A DNA stretch of 64,000 nucleotides from Alcaligenes ammonioxydans. Lineage in GTDB: Bacteria; Pseudomonadota; Gammaproteobacteria; Burkholderiales; Burkholderiaceae_B. Within the stretch, counting starts at the first letter, position 1. Each line of letters opens with the position of its first letter. Below the pieces are notes generated by a model, which saw nothing but the letters and a program-made list of their open reading frames with translations, did not search any database and was not told the origin of the DNA. Of the stretch, positions 1 to 8,787 are shown in pieces. The DNA lies in contig NZ_CP049362.1 of the NCBI RefSeq assembly GCF_019343455.1, positions 1,054,001 to 1,118,000 on the forward strand, read 5' to 3'. Made by a program: the position numbers and the translations under genes.

Positions 1-588
1 TCCATTTATGAGCGATTCATTGAGCGCGCTGTAGAACGCGTCAAACGCATTCAGGCAGGCAATCCGTTGCATGCTGGAACGATGGTCGGCGCCCAGGTGT
101 CGGAGAAGCAAATGGAGCGCATCCTCGGTTACATTGATCTGGGCCGCGAAGAGGGCGCGCAACGCCTGATCGGCGGGGAACGCAATCGTTTGGGTCAGGG
201 CCTGGACGACGGTTTTTATATCAGCCCCACCATGCTGCTGGGCAAAAACAGCATGCGTACCTTCCAGGAAGAAATCTTCGGACCGGTGGCCGCTGTGACC
301 ACCTTCAAGGACGAGGAAGAAGCCATCGCTATTGCCAATGACACCGAGTTTGGTCTGGGAGCGGGCGTCTGGAGCCGCGACGGCTCACGTGCCTATCGTG
401 TAGGCCGTGGCATTGAGGCAGGTCGCGTGTGGACCAACTGCTATCACCTGTATCCGGCCCATGCGGCTTTTGGTGGCTACAAACAATCCGGCATTGGTCG
501 AGAAACGCACAAGATGGCCCTCAACAACTACCAGCAAACCAAGTGCCTGCTGGTCAGCTACAGCCCGAACGCCCTGGGTTTCTTCTGA
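1..588 (+). CDS. NAD-dependent aldehyde dehydrogenase, C-terminal part (5' end outside window)
   Basis: The frame is open from base 1 to a TGA at 586-588, so 195 residues of the C-terminal part are visible and the start lies to the left. The visible part carries the EEIFGPV segment, whose Glu contacts the nicotinamide ribose in this family, the stretch [16 protein letters not shown], and the terminal [12 protein letters not shown] motif. The catalytic Cys is expected just before the window and cannot be checked. The tail ending in ALGFF resembles acetaldehyde dehydrogenases of the ExaC/AldB/AcoD type, but that subfamily is an inference. The next gene is an alcohol dehydrogenase on the same strand, so the pair probably oxidises an alcohol through its aldehyde to the acid. 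Confidence 0.9.
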   Translation, partial: SIYERFIERAVERVKRIQAGNPLHAGTMVGAQVSEKQMERILGYIDLGREEGAQRLIGGERNRLGQGLDDGFYISPTMLLGKNSMRTFQEEIFGPVAAVTTFKDEEEAIAIANDTEFGLGAGVWSRDGSRAYRVGRGIEAGRVWTNCYHLYPAHAAFGGYKQSGIGRETHKMALNNYQQTKCLLVSYSPNALGFF

Positions 589-620
589 TTTATTGATCTA
601 TTCGTAGTGTGTCCAAACCT

Positions 621-641
621 CCCCCCATGCAATATGGGGGG
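621..641. other. Hairpin between aldehyde and alcohol dehydrogenase genes
   Basis: CCCCCCAT at 621-628 pairs perfectly with ATGGGGGG at 634-641 around a 5-nt loop. No T-run follows, so it is not a standard terminator; it could separate expression of the two genes or stabilise an mRNA end. Confidence 0.55.
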
Positions 642-722
642 ATGCCCTTCTTGCGCGCTTTTGATGTGTCTGCACTGAAAGCGGCAAGGGATTTCTTCGA
701 TCATCCATAAGGAATACGCACA

Positions 723-1871
723 ATGACCGTTTCGGAATTCTTTATCCCCTCGCACAATATTCTGGGTCCTGGTGCCCTGGATCAAGCCATGCCGATTGTC
801 GGGAAGATGGGCTTTAAAAAGGCGCTGATTATCACTGACGCCGATCTGGCCAAGCTAGGCATGGCCAAGATGGTGGCGGACAAGCTGATTGCACAAGGTA
901 TCCATACTGCGATCTTTGATCAGGTACAGCCCAATCCTACGGTCGCTAATGTCAATGCGGGCCTGGAGGCCTTGAAGGTGCAGGGCGCTGACCTGATCGT
1001 CTCCCTGGGGGGCGGTTCTTCGCACGACTGTGCTAAAGGTGTGGCGCTGGTCGCCAGCAATGGCGGCAAGATTGCCGACTACGAAGGCGTCGATAAATCT
1101 GCCAAGCCGCAACTACCACTGCTGGCTATCAATACGACCGCCGGCACGGCGTCGGAAATGACACGCTTTACCATCATCACCGACGAAACCCGTCACGTAA
1201 AAATGGCGATCATCGACCGCCACATCACTCCCTTCCTGTCAGTGAACGACTCAGACCTGATGGAGGGCATGCCGGCATCGCTGACCGCTGCCACCGGCAT
1301 GGATGCCTTGACCCACGCCGTCGAAGCCTATGTCTCCACCATCGCCACCCCGATTACGGACGCCTGCGCGGTGAAGGTGGTCGAGCTGGTTGCCAAGTAT
1401 CTACCTGTTGCCGTGCGTGAACCCCATAACAAGAAAGCCCGCGAACAAATGGCGTACGCGCAGTTCCTGGCAGGGATGGCATTCAATAACGCCTCACTGG
1501 GCTATGTGCATGCCATGGCGCACCAGCTAGGCGGTTTCTACGACCTGCCGCATGGTGTCTGTAATGCCCTGTTGTTGCCGCATGTGCAGGCTTTCAATAT
1601 GCAGGTGGCCGGAGAGCGCCTCAATGAAATCGGCAAGCTGCTGTCGGATAACAATGCAGATCTGAAAGGGCTGGATGTCATCGCCGCGATTAAAAAACTG
1701 GCGGATATGGTGGGGATTCCGAAGTCGTTGGAAGAGCTGGGTGTGAAGCGGGAAGATTTCCCGGTTCTGGCAGATAACGCGCTCAAGGATGTGTGTGGTG
1801 CGACTAACCCGATTCAGACGGACAAGAAGACCATTATGGGAATTTTTGAGGAGGCGTTTGGGAAGCGATAA
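723..1871 (+). CDS. Iron-containing alcohol dehydrogenase
   Basis: The product has 382 residues, the normal size for family III (Fe) alcohol dehydrogenases, which interconvert primary alcohols and aldehydes with NAD(P)H in the cytoplasm. The nucleotide-binding [11 protein letters not shown] lies at about residues 96-106. The four metal ligands can be placed by comparison with E. coli FucO: Asp194 and His198 in [15 protein letters not shown], His263 in [11 protein letters not shown] and His277 in [20 protein letters not shown] lies 10 nt before the ATG. It follows an aldehyde dehydrogenase after 134 nt, which suggests a joint role in alcohol use. The substrate (ethanol, butanol, a diol) cannot be read from the sequence. 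Confidence 0.93.
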   Translation: MTVSEFFIPSHNILGPGALDQAMPIVGKMGFKKALIITDADLAKLGMAKMVADKLIAQGIHTAIFDQVQPNPTVANVNAGLEALKVQGADLIVSLGGGSSHDCAKGVALVASNGGKIADYEGVDKSAKPQLPLLAINTTAGTASEMTRFTIITDETRHVKMAIIDRHITPFLSVNDSDLMEGMPASLTAATGMDALTHAVEAYVSTIATPITDACAVKVVELVAKYLPVAVREPHNKKAREQMAYAQFLAGMAFNNASLGYVHAMAHQLGGFYDLPHGVCNALLLPHVQAFNMQVAGERLNEIGKLLSDNNADLKGLDVIAAIKKLADMVGIPKSLEELGVKREDFPVLADNALKDVCGATNPIQTDKKTIMGIFEEAFGKR

Positions 1872-1958
1872 GAGCGGGTCGTGCAGGAGTGGCCAGAGTG
1901 CTGCTTCTGCTATGGATCGGACGCCAAATCGTCTCGAGCACCCATGGTGACAGACAGG

Positions 1959-1988
1959 AAAAAGGGGCTGTAAAAACAGCCCCTTTTT
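1959..1988. terminator. Bidirectional terminator between adh and efp
   Basis: AAAAAGGGGCTG at 1959-1970 pairs with CAGCCCCTTTTT at 1977-1988 around a 6-nt loop, giving a GC stem with a U-tract on both strands. It sits between the convergent alcohol dehydrogenase and efp genes and can end both transcripts. Confidence 0.9.
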
Positions 1989-2023
1989 TTGCGCGTACCG
2001 CACTGGGCGGCACGACGACTTTC

Positions 2024-2581
2024 TTACATCACGCGGCTGCGGTATTCGCCAGTGCGGGTGTCGATTTCGATCTTGTCACCGATGTTGCAGAACAAAGGCA
2101 CGCTGATTTCGGTGCCTGTGTTGATCTTGGCGGGTTTCAGCACTTTACCGGAGGTATCGCCTTTCACGGCAGGTTCGGTGTAGGTGATTTCGCGCACGAT
2201 GATGGTGGGCAGCTCAACCGAGATGGCACGACCTTCGTAGAAAACGGCCTCAACGGACATGTTTTCTTCCAGGTAGTCCAGGGCGTCGCCCATGCTTTCG
2301 GCTTCGATTTCGTACTGGTTGTACTCTTCGTCCATGAAGACGTACATGGGGTCAGCGAAGTAAGAGTACGTGCATTCGCGCTTTTCCAGCTGAACAACTT
2401 CAAATTTTTCGTCGGCTTTGTGCACGGCTTCGCTGTTCGAGCCGGTCAGCAAGTTCTTGAACTTCAGTTTGACAACGGCGGAGTTGCGACCGGATTTGTT
2501 GTATTCCGTTTTCTGAACGACCAGAGGGTCGCCATTGACCATAGCGACGTTACCAACGCGCAGTTCTTGTGCGGTTTTCAT
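2024..2581 (-). CDS. efp: Translation elongation factor P, arginine (EarP) type
   Basis: EF-P binds ribosomes stalled on polyproline and helps peptide-bond formation. The protein has 185 residues (E. coli 188) with the KOW-like N-terminal domain and the C-terminal [26 protein letters not shown] signature region. The start at 2581 was chosen because GGAG lies 8 nt upstream and because [11 protein letters not shown] is the usual beginning; the longer frame to 2614 is not. The loop that in E. coli carries the modified Lys34 reads KSGRNS here, with Arg at position 32. Arg32 is the residue rhamnosylated by EarP in Pseudomonas, Shewanella and Neisseria, and earP is the next gene upstream, so the modification pathway can be assigned with confidence. 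Confidence 0.97.
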   Translation of the reverse strand: MKTAQELRVGNVAMVNGDPLVVQKTEYNKSGRNSAVVKLKFKNLLTGSNSEAVHKADEKFEVVQLEKRECTYSYFADPMYVFMDEEYNQYEIEAESMGDALDYLEENMSVEAVFYEGRAISVELPTIIVREITYTEPAVKGDTSGKVLKPAKINTGTEISVPLFCNIGDKIEIDTRTGEYRSRVM

Positions 2582-2653
2582 TAAAAAAACTCCGAATGGG
2601 ACAGGCTCCGCCAAACGCAGTGTCAGGGAGCTTTTAAGAGGTAATCAGTTATT

Positions 2654-3793
2654 TTAGCGTTTTCGGGCGACTTGGGTGTAAAAACTCAGCAAACTGCTGG
2701 CCAAATCGGCTTGTTCAGCCAGTTTTGCACTATATGCGCGGGCTTCTTGGTGCCATAGACGCAACACCTCAGGCTCCAGGCAGCGGCTCAAGGCAGCGGC
2801 AGCACCGGGCTGATCTGCGCTGCTCCAGGCCAGATGCAGGGCTTGAACCGGTTCGGGTAGATTGCCGGTATCCAGCCAGGCTTGAAGCTTGTCCAGATGG
2901 GCCTGTTCTTCCTGCACGTAGGGCTGCCACAGCATGGGCTGACCGGCCCAGATGGCGCGCACCAGCGAGTCCTCGCCGCGTACGATATTCAGTGCGCTGC
3001 GCCAGAGCAAGGCATCAAAGTCGGCCTGGTTCACAGCAGGGATACGCTGTACCAGCAAGTTGCCTTGCTCCAGATCCGGGATGCGTTGGGCAACCGACTC
3101 GGGCACCAGCAGCAAGGTTTTCTGCTGTCGCGTGGATAGCACCTCGGGCAGGGCCAGCACGGGTGCATCGGGATAGCAGAACAGGAACATTTGCTGCATC
3201 TCGCCCTGGAGCAAGGCTTGAATGTGTTCCTGCGCCACGCCCAGACGGTTCAGCATGGCCTGGTAGGCGGCATCGTCTTGTTGAAAGGCATCGCGGCGGG
3301 CCAGAAGATCGCTTTCACGCAGCAGGCCCCCTGTTTGCGGGACAAATCCGGGGAAAAAGAAATACTTGTTGGCCCCGTTTGCTTGCGGGGAGGGCAGACC
3401 GTGACAGCCTTGCACCCAGGGTTCTGCGCTCAGGTAATCCAGATTGATCCATAGATGGCTGTCTGCCGTCAGTTGCCTTGTCATGGCGTCGGGCGGCTCG
3501 CAGGCAAAGGCTTCGATCACAAAGGGATGTGGCGCAGGGTAGTCCTGGCGCGCATCGTGCCAGTGTTCTATATCTACACCTTGCAGCTGCTGGCTTTGCA
3601 GACCGCTTTGGATTTCGGACTGAATGCGGCTGAAGCTGTGCAGATCATCCACCCACAGGCGCAGCTGAGCGACATCGGGGCTGGCAGCCAGCTGACGGGC
3701 CAGCCGCCAGCACACGCCTATATCCCCCAGATTGTCGATAACACGGCAAAACAGGTCTATGGATACAGGCTGAGAAACAGGAGCAGTGTTCAA
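2654..3793 (-). CDS. earP: EF-P arginine rhamnosyltransferase EarP
   Basis: This enzyme transfers rhamnose from dTDP-rhamnose to Arg32 of EF-P. The N-terminal DLFCRVIDNLGDIGVCWRLA and the C-terminal NIVRGEDSLVRAIWAGQP(M)LWQPY, which form the sugar-nucleotide site, are hallmarks of the family (formerly DUF2331). The frame extends upstream to an ATG at 3859, but that would overlap the previous gene and add residues unlike the family. A TTG at 3793-3791, one base after the TAA of the preceding gene, gives 379 residues, matching the 375-385 of known EarP proteins and suggesting translational coupling; no clear Shine-Dalgarno is visible. Neighbours are efp downstream and a DUF2863-type gene upstream, all on the minus strand. 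Confidence 0.95.
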   Translation of the reverse strand: MNTAPVSQPVSIDLFCRVIDNLGDIGVCWRLARQLAASPDVAQLRLWVDDLHSFSRIQSEIQSGLQSQQLQGVDIEHWHDARQDYPAPHPFVIEAFACEPPDAMTRQLTADSHLWINLDYLSAEPWVQGCHGLPSPQANGANKYFFFPGFVPQTGGLLRESDLLARRDAFQQDDAAYQAMLNRLGVAQEHIQALLQGEMQQMFLFCYPDAPVLALPEVLSTRQQKTLLLVPESVAQRIPDLEQGNLLVQRIPAVNQADFDALLWRSALNIVRGEDSLVRAIWAGQPMLWQPYVQEEQAHLDKLQAWLDTGNLPEPVQALHLAWSSADQPGAAAALSRCLEPEVLRLWHQEARAYSAKLAEQADLASSLLSFYTQVARKR

Positions 3794-3794
3794 T

Positions 3795-5012
3795 TTAGTG
3801 CAGCTGTACGGGGTCCAGGTCGATTTCGTCCGGCAGTTCCGGGTGTTGCATCTCGCCATTGATATCCGGGAAGAAGGGGGCGTTGCAATCGTCGCAGGTC
3901 TCGGTGGAGTGCAGGCCGGGCAAACGCTGGATCTGGACCAGGCCCAAGGTGCTCAGCAGCGCTGCAATCACATCCGGAATATCGATGTGGTCCTCGTTGT
4001 GGAACGAGGAATCCGCCTCTTCCTGGCTTAGAACAGGCCAGATACAACCATAAATGACGGTGGGCGAGGAAAGGGTGCTAAAGCCTACCCGGTATTCTTC
4101 GACCTGTTCATCCCCGCAGGCCACGATCACCGCGCGTAAATGATCGGGCGAGAGCTTGACTGCGGTTTGCAGCCAGGTCACCCCCGCTTTGAGCGCCAAG
4201 GGGCGAATTTCCCGATCAGATTCGCGGTTATTGACGTAGTAGGCATTAGGGGCCAGAAACTGCAGCTGGCAGCCTGTAAACAAAGGAGTGACGATAGCCG
4301 AGTAACGCTCCACCCATTGCTCGACATAACGCAGATGGTCCGCGTGCAGATTGTCGCTGGCTTGTTGCCAACGAAACAGGGGCTGGCCGACCGGGGCCAT
4401 GACAACGCCAATCAGAAAGCGGGCATCTGCGAGCAGGCTGCTGGCTTCTTCGGGCTTGTTCAGCGGCGGCAGTTCCTGACTGCGACCCAAGGCTTGCGCG
4501 GTCAGGCTGCGAGTCCAGGTGTAAGCCTGCTGGTACGTCTGGGGCATCTCGTCGTAGTTGACCAGATTGGGCAGCAGTGCACACAGCGTGCCTTCAGCCA
4601 GAACGGTTGCGCGCAGGGCATCTTCCAGCTCCTTGTGCTGCTGGGGCTTGAGCACGCCCTGGGGCAACTGATAACGCGTCCAGGCAGTGAGGGGGGCCGA
4701 GAACAGCAGCGCATCGTAGCGCACGCCCTCATGTTCGATTTGCTGGCATTCCGCGTGGGATTCGGCCAGTTCCATCAGAATTTCGTAATGCTGGTGTTGC
4801 TGCTGGCTGCCCAGCAGTTCCAGCGTTTGTTCCACGGCCGTATTGCGTCGTCCGCTATAGAGCTTGTCCAGCAATTGAGCGGTCAGCCCTTGCCAGTAGC
4901 GGTCTTCGATCTGCGAGCCGGAACGGACCAGCGCGTCCGTGTAAGTGAGCAGACGCTGGATTTCTTTGGGTTGTTGGGCGAGCAGTTTGGAGTTGAGTTG
5001 CGACATGGACAT
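3795..5012 (-). CDS. DUF2863-type protein of unknown function
   Basis: The 405-residue soluble protein has no signal peptide or membrane segment. It resembles the betaproteobacterial DUF2863 family as I remember it, in particular the C-terminal region CDDCNAPFFPDINGEMQHPELPDE, whose CxxC pair and acidic tail are characteristic. The function is not known. It ends one base before the proposed TTG start of earP, so the two are probably translated together and may act in the same process. Two possible starts lie close together (5012 and 5006) with only weak ribosome binding sites. The family name is recalled, not searched. Confidence 0.75.
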   Translation of the reverse strand: MSMSQLNSKLLAQQPKEIQRLLTYTDALVRSGSQIEDRYWQGLTAQLLDKLYSGRRNTAVEQTLELLGSQQQHQHYEILMELAESHAECQQIEHEGVRYDALLFSAPLTAWTRYQLPQGVLKPQQHKELEDALRATVLAEGTLCALLPNLVNYDEMPQTYQQAYTWTRSLTAQALGRSQELPPLNKPEEASSLLADARFLIGVVMAPVGQPLFRWQQASDNLHADHLRYVEQWVERYSAIVTPLFTGCQLQFLAPNAYYVNNRESDREIRPLALKAGVTWLQTAVKLSPDHLRAVIVACGDEQVEEYRVGFSTLSSPTVIYGCIWPVLSQEEADSSFHNEDHIDIPDVIAALLSTLGLVQIQRLPGLHSTETCDDCNAPFFPDINGEMQHPELPDEIDLDPVQLH

Positions 5013-5109
5013 ACAAAGCCGATAGAGGGACAGGCTAGTTTACCCTTTGCCACGACTGGGGTGTGCGAATGAGGGAAGCCCCTAGGGGGCCGGATCAAAA
5101 GGACAAACA

Positions 5110-5145
5110 AAAACGCCCTCACCGCATGGGCGGCGAGGGCGTTTT
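5110..5145 (-). terminator. Terminator downstream of acnB
   Basis: AAAACGCCCTC at 5110-5120 pairs with GAGGGCGTTTT at 5135-5145. On the minus strand the stem follows the acnB stop by 17 nt and runs into a U-tract, separating acnB from the DUF2863/earP/efp group. Confidence 0.85.
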
Positions 5146-5162
5146 CAGGCAAAAGCCAGGAC

Positions 5163-7748
5163 TTACAGACCTACGGAGTCGGCAATTTCCTTGAACTCTT
5201 CGATCTGGTCGAAGTTCATGTAGCGATAGATGTCCTTGCTATTGGCTTGCAGCACACCCATATCGGCCAGATACTCTTCGCGGGTGGGGATGCGACCCAG
5301 ACGCGAGCAGATCGCCGCCAACTCAGCCGAACCCAGGAACACGTTGGTGTTCTTGCCCAGACGGTTGGGGAAGTTACGGGTGCTGGTGGACATGACGGTG
5401 GCGCCCTCACGAACCTGAGCCTGGTTACCCATGCACAGCGAGCAGCCTGGCATTTCCATACGCGCACCGGCTACACCCAGAACGCCGTAGTGGCCTTCTT
5501 CGGTCAGCTGTTGCTGGTCCATCTTGGTCGGAGGAGCGACCCACAGACGGGTTGGAATGTCGCGCTTGCCTTCCAGCAGCTTGGAGGCGGCACGGAAGTG
5601 GCCGATGTTGGTCATGCAGCTACCGATAAACACTTCGTCGATCACGGTGCCGGACACGTCGGACAGGGTTTTCACATCGTCAGGGTCGTTCGGGCAGGCC
5701 ACGATAGGCTCGTGGATTTCAGCCAGGTCGATATCGATGACGGCGGCGTATTCTGCGTCTGCATCGGGTTCGAGCAGTTCTGGATTGGCCAACCAGGCTT
5801 CCATGGCCTTGATGCGACGCGAGATGGTGCGCTCGTCTTCGTAGCCATTGGCAATCATCCACTTGAGCAGCGTGATGTTGCTGTTCAGGTATTCGATGAT
5901 GGGTTCCTTGTTCAGACGCACGGTACATGCGGCGGCAGAACGCTCAGCCGAAGCGTCGGACAGCTCGAAAGCCTGTTCGATCTTCAGGTTGGGCAGGCCT
6001 TCGATTTCCAGGATGCGGCCGGAGAAGATGTTCTTCTTGCCGGCTTTTTCCACGGTCAGCAAACCTTGCTTGATGGCGTACAGAGGAATGGCGTTAACCA
6101 GGTCACGCAGCGTGACGCCGGGCTGCATTTCGCCCTTGAAGCGCACCAGAACGGATTCTGGCATGTCCAGAGGCATCACACCGGTAGCAGCAGCAAAGGC
6201 CACCAAACCGGAACCGGCCGGGAAGCTGATGCCAATCGGGAAACGGGTGTGCGAGTCGCCACCGGTACCGACGGTATCGGGCAACAACATGCGGTTCAGC
6301 CAGGAGTGGATGATACCGTCGCCTGGGCGCAGGGAAACACCGCCGCGTGTGCTGATGAAAGCAGGCAGCTCGTGGTGAGTCTTGACGTCAACAGGTTTGG
6401 GGTAAGCGGCGGTGTGGCAGAAGGACTGCATCACCAGATCGGACGAGAAGCCCAGGCAAGCCAGGTCTTTGAGTTCGTCGCGCGTCATTGGGCCAGTGGT
6501 GTCCTGGCTACCAACGGTGGTCATGCGTGGTTCGCAGTACGTACCGGGACGCACGCCTTGGCCTTCGGGCAGACCGCAAGCACGGCCAACCATCTTCTGG
6601 GCCAGGGAGAAGCCTTTGCCGGAATCGGCAGGGCTTTGTGGCAGGCGGAACAGGGTGGTCGGAGGCAGGCCCAGTGCTTCGCGAGCACGGGTGGTCAGGC
6701 CACGGCCGATAATCAGTGGGATACGGCCGCCGGCGCGCACTTCGTCAAACAGCACGTCGGACTTGACCTGGAACTCAGCGATCAGCTCGCCGTTCTTGAA
6801 GGCCTTGCCTTCGTAGGGGCGCAGTTCGATAACGTCGCCCATTTCCATTTTGGACACGTCCAGTTCGATTGGCAACGCGCCGGCATCTTCCATGGTGTTG
6901 TAGAAGATGGGGGCAATTTTGCTGCCCAGGCACACGCCACCGAAACGCTTGTTGGGAACGAAGGGGATGTCTTGGCCGGTGAACCACAGCACGGAGTTGG
7001 TGGCCGACTTGCGCGAAGAACCGGTACCCACCACGTCACCCACGTAGGCAACCAGATGGCCTTTTTCTTTCAGGGATTCGATGAAGCTGACAGGACCTTT
7101 CTTGCCGGGCTCTTCGGGTTCGATACCGGGGCGCGGATTTTTCAGCATGGCCAGCGCGTGCAGCGGAATGTCCGGGCGGCTCCAGGCGTCGGGGGCGGGC
7201 GACAGATCGTCCGTGTTGGTCTCGCCAGTGACCTTGAAAACGGTAACGGTCAGGCTTTCGGGAACTTCAGGACGGCTGGTGAACCATTCGCCGTCAGCCC
7301 AGCTTTGCAGGACTTCCTTGGCAAATACATTGCCTTTCTCGGCTTTTTCCTGGACGTCATGGAACGAGTCGAACATCAACAGGGTGTTTTTCAGGCCGTT
7401 GGCGGCAATCTGGCCCAGCTCGGGGCTGTCCAGCAATTCGATCAGCGGGCTGATGTTGTAGCCACCCAGCATGGTTCCCAGCAGCTCTGTAGCGCGCTCG
7501 CGGCTGATCAAAGCACAGGTTTCTGTGCCCAGCGCGATGGCGGCCAGGTAGGAGGCCTTCACTTTGGTCGCATCGTCCACACCGGCGGGGACGCGGTGCG
7601 TCAGCAGGTCGACCAGAAATGCTTCCTCACCGGCAGGTGGGTTCTTGATGAGCTCGATCAGCTCGGCGGTCTGCTGAGCCGACAAAGGCAGCGGGGGAAT
7701 GCCCAGAGCAGCGCGCTCGGCAACATGTTCGCGGTAAGAGTCCAGCAT
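5163..7748 (-). CDS. acnB: Bifunctional aconitate hydratase 2 / 2-methylisocitrate dehydratase AcnB
   Basis: AcnB isomerises citrate to isocitrate in the TCA cycle and in many bacteria also hydrates 2-methyl-cis-aconitate. The product has 861 residues (E. coli 865). The N-terminal HEAT-like part starts [22 protein letters not shown], the swivel domain carries [12 protein letters not shown], and the [4Fe-4S] ligands are the Cys of [11 protein letters not shown] and the two of PGCSLCMGN. The start at 7748 was preferred over the upstream ATG at 7838 on family grounds and because the longer frame runs through the promoter. A sigma-70 promoter at 7810-7838 and a palindromic operator at 7841-7861 lie upstream. 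The nearby prpB and prpC genes lack a local prpD or acnD, so AcnB may serve the methylcitrate cycle too. Confidence 0.97.
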   Translation of the reverse strand: MLDSYREHVAERAALGIPPLPLSAQQTAELIELIKNPPAGEEAFLVDLLTHRVPAGVDDATKVKASYLAAIALGTETCALISRERATELLGTMLGGYNISPLIELLDSPELGQIAANGLKNTLLMFDSFHDVQEKAEKGNVFAKEVLQSWADGEWFTSRPEVPESLTVTVFKVTGETNTDDLSPAPDAWSRPDIPLHALAMLKNPRPGIEPEEPGKKGPVSFIESLKEKGHLVAYVGDVVGTGSSRKSATNSVLWFTGQDIPFVPNKRFGGVCLGSKIAPIFYNTMEDAGALPIELDVSKMEMGDVIELRPYEGKAFKNGELIAEFQVKSDVLFDEVRAGGRIPLIIGRGLTTRAREALGLPPTTLFRLPQSPADSGKGFSLAQKMVGRACGLPEGQGVRPGTYCEPRMTTVGSQDTTGPMTRDELKDLACLGFSSDLVMQSFCHTAAYPKPVDVKTHHELPAFISTRGGVSLRPGDGIIHSWLNRMLLPDTVGTGGDSHTRFPIGISFPAGSGLVAFAAATGVMPLDMPESVLVRFKGEMQPGVTLRDLVNAIPLYAIKQGLLTVEKAGKKNIFSGRILEIEGLPNLKIEQAFELSDASAERSAAACTVRLNKEPIIEYLNSNITLLKWMIANGYEDERTISRRIKAMEAWLANPELLEPDADAEYAAVIDIDLAEIHEPIVACPNDPDDVKTLSDVSGTVIDEVFIGSCMTNIGHFRAASKLLEGKRDIPTRLWVAPPTKMDQQQLTEEGHYGVLGVAGARMEMPGCSLCMGNQAQVREGATVMSTSTRNFPNRLGKNTNVFLGSAELAAICSRLGRIPTREEYLADMGVLQANSKDIYRYMNFDQIEEFKEIADSVGL

Positions 7749-7809
7749 AGTGCGGGTGCCTATCGGTAAATGGTTGATATGAAAATGCAATAAATCGCGT
7801 CTCGCCTCA

Positions 7810-7838
7810 ATTGTAATTTGAAGCGCGCAGTGAAGCAA
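7810..7838 (-). promoter_or_regulatory. Sigma-70 promoter of acnB
   Basis: On the minus strand TTGCTT (7838-7833) and TACAAT (7815-7810) are separated by exactly 17 bp. The predicted start near 7803 gives a leader of about 55 nt. The operator begins 2 bp upstream of the -35 box. Confidence 0.75.
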
Positions 7839-7840
7839 TG

Positions 7841-7861
7841 GTCTTATATCTTATATAAGAC
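7841..7861. promoter_or_regulatory. 21-bp palindromic operator upstream of acnB
   Basis: Perfect 9-bp arms GTCTTATAT and ATATAAGAC flank a CTT centre; an inner 12-bp perfect palindrome TCTTATATAAGA is contained in it. All 21 bases recur at 16841-16861 beside mdh and a GntR-family gene. The centre lies near -48 relative to the predicted acnB start. The likely ligand is the GntR/HutC protein encoded at 16963-17742; that link is inference. Confidence 0.8.
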
Positions 7862-7887
7862 TTACTGAAAGCTGAACGTTCTGGGGT

Positions 7888-8163
7888 TCAGGCCAGCAGA
7901 TCGGCGTATTCGGGGTGACGGCGCATATAGACCACCGCGTAACTGCATACGGGCCGCACTTTCCACTGTTGGTTTTTTGCCGTTTCCAGTGCAAAGCGAG
8001 TCAGTTGCCCGGCAATGCCACGGCCTTCCAGCTCGGGTGGCACACGCGTGTGGGTGATGCTCATGACTGCATCGGCCAGTTCGTATTCGATGACGCTGCG
8101 GCGGTTTTCAATGTCGCAGTAAAACAGACGTGCTTGTGGGTCGTGATGGATGGTGGCCGTCAT
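7888..8163 (-). CDS. Small GNAT-family N-acetyltransferase (YjdJ-like)
   Basis: The 91-residue protein matches the minimal GNAT fold (Acetyltransf_CG type) with the acetyl-CoA loop RVPPELEGRGIAGQLTRFALETAK and a C-terminal CSYAVVYMRRHPEYADLL, as in E. coli YjdJ and related proteins. Its substrate is unknown. The start at 8163 has a strong GAGGGAG upstream; the longer frame to 8271 has no support. It begins 11 nt after the disrupted membrane protein gene and probably shares its transcript. Confidence 0.85.
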   Translation of the reverse strand: MTATIHHDPQARLFYCDIENRRSVIEYELADAVMSITHTRVPPELEGRGIAGQLTRFALETAKNQQWKVRPVCSYAVVYMRRHPEYADLLA

Positions 8164-8174
8164 GGCAGGCTCCC

Positions 8175-8575
8175 TCAGGTAGGGTTGGAGTGCAGGGCGA
8201 TCAGAACCCAAACGGCCAGCATGCAGATCATGCCCAGAAAGCAGCCGCCCCACAGTCCCATCAGGGGCCATTTGATGCCCATGGGAACATCGTCGGGTTG
8301 TACGTGCTGGAGCAGGCGATTGGCATTGCCAAACAGCGAGCCTTGGCGTTTGGGGAAATTCAGGCGCAAAAAATAATCCAGCAGCACACCGGCTTTGAGG
8401 GCAGCGTCAGCTTTTCCCAGGGGTACTGATCCAGATAAGGGTGACGCAACACCTGATGGCTGCGACGCAGATTGAAAAGAAGCAAATAAGCGCCGGAAAC
8501 CAGGCTGGTCAGGGCACAGGCAATCATCAGGGTGCCGGCCAGTGGCAAGGCATAGCGTACAAAATCAGAGAGCAT
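8175..8575 (-). pseudogene. Frameshifted small membrane protein gene
   Basis: Two overlapping minus-strand frames appear to be halves of one protein. The first, from ATG 8575, reads MLSDFVRYALPLAGTLMIAC and continues through a transmembrane helix to HPYLDQYPWEKLTLPSK before running off to a stop at 8360. The second supplies AGVLLDYFLRLNFPKRQGSL, a loop and a second helix (WPLMGLWGGCFLGMICMLAVWVLIAL), ending at 8175. A one-base shift at about 8390-8400 would join them into a protein of about 133 residues with a helix at each end, a layout like UspB, though the resemblance is loose. It may be a real lesion, a sequencing error, or less likely two genes. Function unknown. Confidence 0.6.
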
Positions 8576-8592
8576 TGAAGTTACCAGCAAGA

Positions 8593-8729
8593 CGGCCCCG
8601 CCTGCGTGATGCAGCGGGGCCGAGAGTGAAGAACCCCGGCCAGAGGGCCGGAGCATCTCCGTCACTATATGGAGGCGCCCCTGGCGCCATTTCCACCTTG
8701 CCTCGCTCGGGCTCACCGGAAACGGTGAG
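8593..8729. other. Hairpin-rich intergenic stretch downstream of prpC
   Basis: Three inverted repeats stand in a row: CGGCCCCGC/GCGGGGCCG (8593-8622), CCGGCC/GGCCGG (8636-8651) and CTCACCG-GAAA-CGGTGAG (8712-8729), and GGCGCC repeats lie near 8676-8692. None has a good U-tract. They may end or protect the prpBC message. Confidence 0.5.
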
Positions 8730-8787
8730 GCTTGCGCGTTGGCTTGTGGTCAAGATCACAGGCGAATAATAGCCCAGGATCTATGAC

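Noticed and set aside
1889-2584. 231-codon plus-strand frame over efp
   Set aside because: Antisense of efp and crosses its terminator; Phe/Val/Gly-rich shadow composition.
4140-5072. 310-codon plus-strand frame opposite the DUF2863-type gene
   Set aside because: Antisense shadow without ribosome site or family features.
5247-7769. 840-codon plus-strand frame opposite acnB
   Set aside because: Antisense shadow of a conserved gene; composition (His, Gly, Gln runs) is typical of such shadows.
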